A stretch of DNA of 64,000 bases from Petrosia ficiformis (lineage: Eukaryota > Porifera > Demospongiae > Haplosclerida > Petrosiidae): positions 19,756,548 through 19,820,547 of the forward strand of contig OX345636.1 of assembly GCA_947044365.1 (NCBI GenBank). Direction: 5' to 3'. Both the position numbers and the translations under genes were made by a program. The notes under the pieces were generated by a model that did not search any database, was not told the DNA's origin, and saw only the letters and a program-made list of their open reading frames with translations. The stretch's first letter is position 1. Each line of letters begins with the position of its first letter. Of the stretch, positions 54,427 to 64,000 are shown in pieces.

Positions 54427-54592
54427 GTGAGTGTCTCATAATAGAATGTTAGTGTTTATGGTGCTATGCATATATGTTTGGTTGTTGTATAGGTTGAAAT
54501 TCAATGATTATGACGAATTCTATCCAATACGTTTTGAAAACTTTAAATAACTTTATTGCAGATCGAGTGCAAATAAAAAATTGATAATTGTG

Positions 54593-57030
54593 TTAACACT
54601 TTGACTGTCAAGAGCGCATATATGCGCTCTTAACACATACCTGTACCAGCACTCACTTTTCTCGGAACTGTAACGAGGTCAGCCTTTAATTTTATGATAT
54701 TTCGATTTTACATAGAATAAGCTTCAAATAGATATATAGAATGTTATAAATTCGGTATTCCATGTGGTAGTAGAGATAACAAAAAAAAAACGAACAAGAA
54801 ATGGATGGTTTTATGAGCTTCCCACGCAATATTACAGTGGATGTGATTCACAATTTGTTGTTTAGTGAAGTCCCAAACGATGGTTTTTTATCAGATGATC
54901 CAGATGTTGATGAAGTAGAAGAAGGAGATATGGAGCATGAAGATATTGGAGAAACTGATGAGGACCATGCAGACTTCAAAGATTGTAAGACGTTTGCTAT
55001 TATGACTGTGTAATTCTGTTTCATCAGTTCATTTTTTTTTTACAACTATAATTGTATAAATGAATGCTATGTAACACATTTTCTATAAAAAAACTTTGAT
55101 TATAAAAATAATAACTATACATATAATAGCAATGCAAAAAAACTTACACTACGACTATGATTTTCAGTGTCTTCATCCATGCCTAGTAATGATAATCAAA
55201 GTGATGATGACTCCTATGAACCTGATGATTCCATATTGCCACCACCACAACGTAGAAGAAAAGTTGACCAAGCACCGGTTACACCATCTATTGGACGACA
55301 ACAACAATCACAACCAGTACAATTGTTACCACCACCTGTAACTACAGGTACTTCATCTACTATAACACACAACTATGCTAGAGTTCACAGGAAGCGACGG
55401 CAAACACAAGGTGCTACTTCCACAAGTAAATCAACAACAAATACATCTGATTGGTCATCACCAATGAACTGCACCACAAATACATTCCCAAAATTCACAT
55501 CAACTTCACCAGTTGGTCCTACAATTCTACTCCCCTTAGACTCTCTTCCTATAGACTTTTTTCATCAAGTATTTGAAACTCAGCTCTTAGATCATTTGGT
55601 TGAGCAAACAAATATATATGCAAACCAGAAAAATGTAAGAGATTGGGTAGATACCACACCAGAAGAGATGAGTGCTTTTATTGGGTTTGTATTAGGCACA
55701 GCAAAATGCACCATCCCGTGATGACCCCCACTATGACAAACTCTTCAAAATAAGGCCAATGCTTGACATGCTACAGCAATCATTTCGAAATGCTCACAAT
55801 CCTGGTCTGCAAATTTCAGTAGATGAAGCAATGGTTCGCTTCAAGGGAAGATCATCATTGAAACAATACATGCCTAAGAAACCAATAAAAAGAGGGTTCA
55901 AAATATGGTGCTGTAGTGATGCAAGCAGTGGATATCTACAGGAATTTCAAATTTATACGGGTAAAGAACCTGCTTTACAAAATTCTGAAGTTGGCTTGAC
56001 TCATGCAGTTGTAAAACACCTTTTAGGTCCACTTACAGGTAAATATATAATAATAAAAACATTGTACATGAGGTATTTCCTCCGTATATTCTTGGTAAAA
56101 ACCATGTTGCATACATGGATAACTACTTTACCAGCATACCTCTCTTTGAAGATCTTGAAAAAAATATGAAGATCTATTCATGTGGAACTGTACGTCCTAA
56201 TCGCCTAACTGAGGCCACAGCCATTGTTGACTATGAATCGAGGAGACTATAGTTCATAGTTGAAAAACTAATGTTATAGCAACAGTTTGGAAGGACAAAA
56301 AGCACATCTATCTCATGTGAAATGCATATCATCCATCTTCAGATGAAAAAGTGAAGAGAAAACAAAAGGATGGAACAGTTATCACTATACAAGCCCCTCC
56401 AATGCTAGCAGGTTACAACAAATACATGGGTGGTGTGGACAAGTCTAACCAGATGAAATCATACTATGGTCTGAACCGAAAGTCAAAACGCTGGACTCTA
56501 AGGCTAATATGGCACTTTATTAACATTGCTGCAGTGAATGCATATTGCTTATACAAAGCAAACCTCCAGGCAAATTTACATCCACCATTACTGCCTATAA
56601 AGCGTATGGATAGCTTGGACTTCCGTTGTAGCTTGATAGACTCTCTTGTTGATGTCTTCACATGCAGAAAACAAACAGGTTGTCCACGACTCCCAACAAG
56701 TCCAACCATCGCACAGGGCTCACACACCCTTGTTCGCTGTGAAGACATTGGTCAACCAAGGGCAGATGTGTATCATGTTGCCTTGGAAAGAAGCCAGGAG
56801 ATACCACAAGGATCCGAAAACAAAGGGGAAGACCTAGAAAAAGAAAAGAGACAATACATGCCTGTTGTACTTGTAAAGTTCGATTGTGTCCCACACCATG
56901 CTTTGACAAGTATCACAAGTCTAGTGCCAGTGTCTGACTCTATACTATTTCATGTTTTATTATATACACTAGATTATATGCATAGGTATATAAAAACAAC
57001 AATGAACTATACTATCACGCATATATAGTC
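54593..57030 (+). pseudogene. piggyBac transposase (PGBD-like), frameshifted
   Basis: The 5' terminus TTAACACTTTGACTGTCAAG, with a 22-bp palindrome AAGAGCGCATATATGCGCTC+TT at 54610-54631, is typical of piggyBac. Coding blocks: an acidic exon at 54801 with donor near 54987; exon from 55168 (DDDSYEPDDS, basic QRRRK, then PLDSLPIDFFHQVFE); after a deletion at 55720, SVDEAMVRFKGRSSLKQYMP (first Asp); IWCCSDASSGY; YMDNYFTSIPLF near 56112 after a frame change; LAGYNKYMGGVDKSNQMKSY (last Asp region); and, in another frame, the C-terminal Cys-rich finger (CCTCKVRLCPTPCFDKYH near 56870). The 3' terminus is not identified. Inactive. Confidence 0.88.
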
Positions 57031-57221
57031 ACTTTTCGTTTTTGTCTTCTCAAAAAAACTCACAACAAAATATCTTTCAGCCATACTATAGGTCAACCTA
57101 CACTGTGGTCACTGTCACATGATTATCATATGATCTGAGGTTACTATAGTGACTTATATGGTAACACTTTAATATATAATAATTATATATATATAATATT
57201 AGTCTTTCTTGAGCAGTCGTT

Positions 57222-57490
57222 TCAGTCTTTAAACTTCCCATTGATCTTGTATATACAAGCAACTTCGAGCCCTACACCGAACTTTCTTTTACTGGTTATC
57301 ACGCACAACACACGACTGGAAGGTTGCTTCAAGTAGAAATACAATATTCTAGAAATCTCACGGGGAACATGACCAACGACTTGACCGTCTTTCATCACAG
57401 CAACGGCATGAGCGTCATGATTGTTCACAACTCTTCAGCATTTACAGGAGTCCATACACATTTGTACACATGGTGGCCCTCTTACAATAC
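57222..57490 (-). pseudogene. HIRAN-like domain fragment
   Basis: On the minus strand, GHHVYKCVWTPVNAEEL (near 57485) is followed after a short break by NNHDAHAVAVMKDGQVVGHV, then PREISRILYFYLKQPSSRVL and GLEVACIYKINGKFKD. The D-x-(H/N)AVAV...G-x-VVGHVPR core matches HIRAN-like domains found in many cnidarian and sponge proteins, often beside transposon-derived genes. One frame break and no partners. Identification is by motif memory only. Confidence 0.45.
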
Positions 57491-57639
57491 TCTGAAATTC
57501 CGTCTTTCTCTCCCACGTAAACAAAAAAAAAATAAACCCTGCCCTTGAATAGAAGTCGCATCTTACCAGTGGTTAAAATCAATAGTACCCGCAGGTACTA
57601 ATCAAGGAAATACAGTATTATGGGCGACATCAATTGGAC

Positions 57640-59870
57640 CTCTTTTGTTGGATCTGGTTAGTATTCCTCTCTCTTTGGTGAATTAACTTTTGATCTTAAC
57701 CTATGTCAGCTAGTGAGACATCCCACCCATGTAAAAGGAAATATCCTTAACTTAGTTTTAACCAATGATTCTTGTCTAATAGTCAATCTTGCTGTCGATT
57801 ATGATAATAAAGTCGTCCTTAATTTCCGATAACTTTCCCATCTACTTTTCAATTGTTTCTCACCTAGTGAAATGGCTCACTTCCTAAATCAATTTCTGTA
57901 TATAATGTGACATGCATGGTCTATGTAACTTCTTGCTAGACTGTGATTTTAGTTTTTGCCTCTCCTCCAGTGACATTGAACTTATTTGGGCTGACTTGAA
58001 ATATCTTATTAACAATGCTATTTCTCTTTTTACCATCACATACTTTTAAACTAAACAAATCTCCCAAATGGTTCAACTCCAATGTACGGCATCATCTCAA
58101 TTGCATTCATTCTCTTAGAAGAAAGTATCAACTTAAATCAAAACTTCGACTATCAGAACTCTCCATACAGGAGTCAATGACCTCTGCAAATCATCTTATG
58201 AAGAACAGCTTGTCTTCAATTTTGCCTACCTTAACAGTAACAAAATTTTGGATTATATCCATAGTCTTACCAACCACTCGGTTATACCTCATTTTAATGA
58301 TCAAGATGCCACTACAGATACCAAGAAGGCTTGTTCGTTCAACGAATACTTTATTCTATTTTTCTCACAGCTCATTTGTTCTTCCCCCTGTCCTTCTGAA
58401 TCATCTCTGATTAACATCTCTGACTCCAATGTTTATTCTACCTTGGTCACTTGATAAAGCTAAATCTATGGGTATAGATAGAATACCTCCTAAAGTTCTC
58501 AAGCACTGTGCAATTGTTTGTTACAAATCATCGTCCATTTCCCTGCTTTGTACCATCTCTAAAGTCCTTGAACATATTGTTTACAATAAAGTCATAGAGT
58601 TCTTGTCTGAGAATTTCCAACTAGTCAATTTGGTTTCACTAGGAACAGTTCCACCCTACAACAACTTTTACCAGACATCTATAATTCCCATGAACTAGGT
58701 CGGCAAATGCATGTTATATATACAGATTTTAAAAAGACCTTCGATACAGTCCCTCATGACGAGTTATTACCTAAACTGTGGTCCATCAGTATTTGTGGAT
58801 CCCTTTGGTAATGGTTCCGTGCCTACTTAACCTCTCAGTTTCATTGTCTCTATTCTTTGTCATCTTTGTCACTGGTTCTTTCTGGAGTCCCACAAGGTAG
58901 CATTTTGGTCCTATCTTATCTACCCCTAGAGTTTACCTTTTCAAAACGTTTCCTTTTTGCACTTCACCATTGCATGTTTCTTCTAATAGTTTAAGTTGCA
59001 AGAGGATATCAATGTCTTAAATAAATGGTGGAATATGCATTGTAATTATAAAAGTTCACGTTACTTAGTTTTTTTCTCTAGGTTTAATTCTACTTATACT
59101 ATCAATGACTCGCCTATAGTTTCCAAGACATCTCATAATGACCTTGGAGTTATTACTTCAGATCTGAAATGGAATGCACATTTAGAGTTTATATTGTCCG
59201 AGACTTATAAGGTGCTACACTTATTACATAGAACCTTTAATACAACAAACTCCATTACAACAAAGAAATTTCTATATTTATGTCTCATTCGTTCCAGAGT
59301 CTCTTACTGTTCTCCCATTTGAAGACCTTTTCTACTAAGAATATTAAATTACTGGAAGATTTACAAAGAGCTATCAAATTTATTTTACAGGATTTCACTT
59401 CTGACTATAAGTCTCAACTCATACGTCTCAGAATTCTTCCGCTAATGATGACCTTAGAGTTATATGACATTACTTTCTTTCTCAAACAATTAAAATGACT
59501 TTAACATTCTAGATTTTGTAACATTTACAACTTCAAAAGCCAGATCCTCATCTTCTAATAAGCTCAAACATACTTTCTCTCACACATCTTCATCTCATCA
59601 TTTTTATTTCAATCGTCTGCCTAGAATCTGGAATGCTCTTCCATTTATCAATCACTAACTACCCTCAAGTCCACTTTGAAACAATTCTTTTGGAATTATT
59701 TCTTAATTACTTTGCTTCAAATAACTTATGTACTTTCCATTTCCTTTGTCCATGCTGTAGTTGTTCCATCAGTCATGCATTACCTCCATCAAACTCATCT
59801 TTGGTTGCTGATAGAGCTTATCACTCAGTGCTATACTCTATTCACAATTCTTCTTAATAATTAGAGGTGT
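57640..59870 (+). pseudogene. LINE (CR1/L2/Jockey-like) endonuclease end, reverse transcriptase and C-terminus
   Basis: Pieces in order: endonuclease end (LCQLVRHPTHVKGNILNLVL), spacer helix (KSPKWFNSNVRHHLN, LRRKYQLKSK), reverse transcriptase fingers (KSMGIDRIPPKVLKHCA, ISKVLEHIVYNKVIEF), palm motif DFKKTFDTVPHDELLPKLW, GVPQGSIL, then a deletion that removes the YADD box, thumb (EDINVLNKWW, DLGVITSDLKWNAHLEF, LIRSRVSYCSPI) and a C-terminal FNRLPRIWNALP. Many frameshifts and stops. No poly(A) tail is obvious. Confidence 0.85.
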
Positions 59871-62800
59871 GGTAACCTGTAAGTATGATTGTCACGCCTA
59901 CTCAACATGTGATCACGGAACTTGAGGGCAAAAGAGAAGAGTGCTTTATCGTTTTTCTGGTTATTATTGGTACATAATTTTTGTCAAGAAAGGTTCCAAA
60001 ACCTTATTAGAACTGTTTCGACTCAGAGATATACTGCAGTTAGTAGAAATCAAGGTTAGTTTGTGACTGAAATTAAACATATTTTTCGAAGCCATTCTGT
60101 GTGATGTACACGTTTTAGCAAAGATTGGATGTTTGATTATTACTATTAAACGTATTATACAGTACAATACTGTGTGTGTGTTAAGATAAATATAAAATTT
60201 ACGCAGTAAGTTACACGAAGTGTATAGTGGGATACTATAAACTACAATTATATATATATATATATTTTAAATATTTAATTAATTCATGATAATTATTTTC
60301 TTTCCTTAGATGCTTTCATATATAGTAACCTTTTGTAAGTCTCATCATGCTCAGGTCATTACTCATTTATCACTGCGAGGTAAGAACATTTTTTGGAGGT
60401 TGTCATCAAATATTTTAGGATGTAGCAGGTTGTCAAACATCTACTTGCGGCTAGTGTGCTCCAATTTGTCGCTATGGTTCAGTGGTTATAGACAACTGCT
60501 GTTCTTTCTCACTTTCACTGATCATTAAATTGTAACGTGTATATAGTCTTGAAGTGAATGGTGTTGTTTAGGATTAAATGATATAATATTGTGAACATTC
60601 TTTCTGCTGAACAGAAAATGGTTGAACTAATGCTATATCTCTGACTATCAGACCAGTGAGGAAAATCTGCACTATGATATTGCCACTATTACCAGGATGG
60701 TAATGCCAAAACAAATATCACCTACTTTTGTCAAGTATAAAATAGTTTAAGATTCATCCATGACGTTTGGGTAGAAGACTTGGTGATACTCAAAACAATG
60801 CTAGATGTAGTTCCATTGTAGTCTACAGATAGGACATTTCTGCTGATCCTCCTCAGTCATGGATTTGACAGTGCATAAATCAAATGTTGCACAATTTTTC
60901 ATTCATCAACATACCAAATGATGATCGTGAGTGCTTTGCCCAACCTTAATCAAAGATAACAGCAGGCTTGTATGCATTCTCTGCAAGCAGTACAGAACAC
61001 TTTTTCAGCTGACACTCGTAGCCTTTTTTCAGCCCGCTGTGATGTTGATACAAATTTTTAATCAGTACAACATGATGGCTTGCTTTTCCCTAGATGTTGA
61101 ACTTGTGTAAGCTCCAAGTGTTTTAAGGCTTTATAATGGCGCAAAGATGATTTAACTTCAGAACTATACCTGCTAGTACTGGTCTCGCTGGCAGGAAACT
61201 CAGAACTTAGAGAACTGTCACTTCAGTTACCAGATAATATGTAAATTACTAACCAAGTATCTGATTGCTTGTAATGTTGTATATAGTCAATACTGTTTCA
61301 CTATGAGCATTTTGGATGGCTGTAAAAATAAATTAAAAAAACAAATCTCACAAAGAGTTTTTTTTTTTATTAAGTTAGTTCAATGTAACTGGTATTCCAC
61401 TTGAAGACATTTCCTTGAAGGTATACAGAAAATGAAGACCTTCCCTTATAGGGCAGAAAATAAACCCATCGAAGTATATGGTTCTTACATTTGTATCACC
61501 TATCATACAAAGAAACCACTGAGTTTATTAGCTCAGAATTGAGCGGAGTTTTCTTGGAGAAAGCAAGCTCGAACTAAACTGAGCCACTTCGTGCTTACAT
61601 GATTAATCAAACACTTGGTGGAATTCAATATCACAAAATGTGCAATACAGAGTTCTCAAATAAGGCTTTCAAGTACGTACATATCAAAATCAGTTCATAA
61701 TTAGGCCGATTTCATATTTCATGGACCTCGTTGGTCAACTTTTACTGTGTCCACTGGTTAGTTAAGATTGTCTCAAACGTGAAATTAATGATTGAGTGCA
61801 ATGATCTCTACATTTTGGTCATTACTTTTTCTCGTCCATAGTTAATGTACATAATCTGATATTTCTCAACAAAACCTGAAAATATATACGAGCAGTATAT
61901 GATTGGCATTATTGCCCCACTTGCAAGAATTATGTCTCTACTCAAGTGAACGAACATGCAAGTGGGTGGGCCTGGAGCAATCTGAAATTTAGGAATGTCA
62001 ATTGTAACTGTATACAGTTTGCCATAGTTGTTTAATAGTCATTGCAAATACCAAATGGCACTGCACATAAACAACAGACCCAAAGCTGTCATCAGATCAT
62101 AAAAAAAGGAGTGATCCTCAGGACAGTTTCCACTTTTTTGCTCTGTGGTGGCATAACACAGCAATGCCTGCAAGTAGACAGCTAGAACCTGTTAGTAAAT
62201 AGAATCCAACCACATCAAAATTTAATGTAGCGTCATCCTATTATAATTATACACATTATCATCTCTTGCTTTTGTATCCTATCATAATTATGGGGCTAGT
62301 GCTTGTGGTCTACAAGATAAAAGCACGTATAGAACCTGCACCATCTATTATTTAAAAAAAAACCACTCAAATACTTTACGATTAGAGGATATTATGCAAT
62401 CATAGTGTGCTCTGTTAAATGTTACCTGAACATAAGCAGTAAAAATACAATAGTATAGCATGTGTATTGGAATAAATAATTAAATAAACTTGTTAAATGA
62501 AGAATCATTTCAGTATCACTAAGAACATATCCCACTCATGAGGTTGTTTAAAATTCATTACAGAAAATTATAACAACACCACAGTATGTATCTCGGTTGA
62601 AATTTACCCCTCAGTATAACGTGTATTGGCATAAACCTTTTTTAAAATGCAGGACCGTCTTTCATTACAACAAAGAACATATCCCACGAGGTTTTTCAAT
62701 GCAGGAAATTACAATAGTGTAGTGTTTGTATTGGTTGAAAGTTGTATAAACATGCGATAAACATACAACCAGTATAGTAACCTGGGTCAATTTGGACATA

Positions 62801-62883
62801 GATATTCAATTATTTATTTCGAATGTGATTTCAACAGACATTAAAGGCTTGTTTAACATGCAATTACGAATTCAACTATATCA
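59871..62883. other. Mostly unassigned sequence
   Basis: No spliced gene could be built. On the minus strand near 61030-60970 there is a short RVSAEKVFCTACRE-like reading that resembles the zinc-finger start of some DNA-transposon proteins, and near 60880-60820 a CPICRLQW reading; both are broken and not joined. A 72-codon open frame at 60310-60528 is unrecognised. Confidence 0.4.
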
Positions 62884-63710
62884 CTAAATATGTCTTTTTA
62901 TGCTCTGTTTGGTTGTATATTTTTTCTCCTCTTTGAAATTCTGAACGCGTACAGTTATGGTAGAAACGATACAACCTTTGAATCCTCCCTTAGCTGTCTG
63001 AGGGTTGTACTTTTTCCAAACTGTTGAAAGCACTTCTGGAAAATCACGCTTGGTGAGACCTCTTCTTTCTCTCCTTGTAAAATCAGCTACAGCTGAATAC
63101 CAATTGGCCTTCATTGGCTTGAAAACTCCAACATCTAGGGGTTGTAAAAGATGGGTGAGATGTGGAGGGAGCTTCAGCATGTGAACTCCGTTCTCGATGG
63201 CCAGTTCACGATCCTCAAATGATATGTGAGATGAGTGACCATCCAACACTAGTAGCACTGGTCGTTCCTCATGAAGTGAAGGAATGAAGATATTTCTGAA
63301 CCAGTTAATATATGCAGTTGTTGTCATCCATCCATTTGGTGAAACTCCATATCGGGATCCAATTGGACCGCCATTTGTGCAATTGGGCATAAGGTACTTG
63401 CCAGTGTATATAACATATGGAAGAACCAACTTACCATCTGCACTAACACACACTTGCACTGTGATGTTTTCCCTCCCAGGACCCCCCAATGATTGCTTGG
63501 GGAGATTTGACACCTCGCTTACATACAATATGCGCTGGCCTACCACTTAGTGGAAATCCACTTTTGTCCACATTTAAAATGCACTGTGGTTTTTCATGTA
63601 GACCAAGCTCATCTAGTGTCGGCTACCCGTTGCCACTTCGTCCACTGCATCAGTCATGTCTTGTTCAGTCCACCTGTGTCCCTCTTTTTTATTTTTATAA
63701 TTTCTGACCA
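62884..63710 (-). pseudogene. Tigger/jerky-type DDE_1 transposase remnant
   Basis: Reading on the minus strand: a psq-type helix-turn-helix start (WTEQDMTDAVDEVATGSRH near 63680), a deletion, then CILNVDKSGFPLSG (first Asp; Lys replaces the usual Glu after it), a frameshift near 63490, then GGPGRENITVQVCVSADGKL, LLVLDGHSSHIS (second Asp) and LPPHLTHLLQPLDVGVFKPM (third Asp). The frame runs to TAA/TGA at 62884 with a basic tail. All three catalytic Asp positions are visible, but the frame is broken and most of the N-terminus is gone. Confidence 0.85.
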
Positions 63711-64000
63711 TTCTGTGATTTATTTTAATAATTAAAAAAGTAGTATATATAAATAATTATGCAAAGGAATCCAGACAATCACTTTGAATTCTTGTGGTTG
63801 ACCACAAATCAACAGTGATGAATACGCGTGAGCCAGGTGGTATTTCAAATTTTTTGCAGGTGTAAAAAAGTTTTTTTATGTAGACCCTTCATGCATGGGT
63901 CTTAACTATAATACATTTTTGAATTCCCCAAAGTGTGGGGGTCAGAATGGTCCTGGTCCCATTCCTGTGAGACTTACCTTTCAAAAGAAATGGCGATCTA
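63711..64000. other. Right edge, no gene seen
   Basis: AT-rich sequence probably belonging to the flank of the DDE_1 element. No TIR could be paired within the window. Confidence 0.4.

Noticed and set aside
60800..61100. Minus-strand zinc-finger-like readings (VFCTACRE, CPICRLQW)
   Set aside because: Frames are broken, cannot be spliced together and the matches are too short to name a family. Mentioned only in the region entry.

Overview
This looks like a eukaryotic, animal nuclear contig. It is AT-rich and has short spliced exons, introns from about 55 nt to 4 kb, AATAAA signals, two conserved animal genes (an MPPED-type metallophosphodiesterase and an inositol polyphosphate multikinase) and a very high transposon load. 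The repeats (DUF6589 protein, KDZ, cnidarian/sponge-style DDE_1 elements, dispersed ACATGT palindromes) fit an early-branching invertebrate such as a demosponge, but the sequence does not prove the species.

Layout. 0.2-5.3 kb: seven 3' exons of an unrecognised multi-span membrane protein (+). Its introns are invaded by a long-TIR element and two hAT-type MITEs. 5.6-13.3 kb: a complete seven-exon MPPED gene (-), tail to tail with the first gene. 13.3-16.2 kb: an element of about 2.86 kb with terminal inverted repeats, sitting in the divergent promoter between MPPED and IPMK. Between its ends lies an eight-exon coding series whose splice phases all agree and whose product I do not recognise. 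16.7-31.0 kb: a complete seven-exon IPMK-like kinase (+) whose introns hold minisatellites and MITEs.

31-46 kb is mostly transposon debris: a KDZ transposase C-terminus; two tandem arrays sharing one motif; an integrase-to-LTR piece of a Ty3/gypsy element inside one array; a LINE endonuclease; a DUF6589 fragment; a hammerhead-like RNA motif; a pogo/Tigger-like DDE_1 gene; and a frameshifted second gypsy element with a duplicated zinc-knuckle segment. At 45.65-46.66 kb a possible membrane-protein remnant runs into a tandem array of 14-19-codon exons, each bounded by AG and GTAAGT.

46.7-64 kb: a degenerate satellite with a 46-bp perfect palindrome; a spliced coiled-coil gene (-) whose intron 1 carries a pogo-type MITE between polypyrimidine tract and acceptor; tRNA-derived SINEs; a lone first exon with a SUMO-interaction-like motif; a piggyBac remnant; a HIRAN-like fragment; LINE reverse transcriptase; and a Tigger/jerky-type DDE_1 remnant.

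Exon coordinates come from reading frames, splice-site sequences and phase consistency by eye. No alignment or transcript data were available, so exact starts, UTRs and TE boundaries are approximate.
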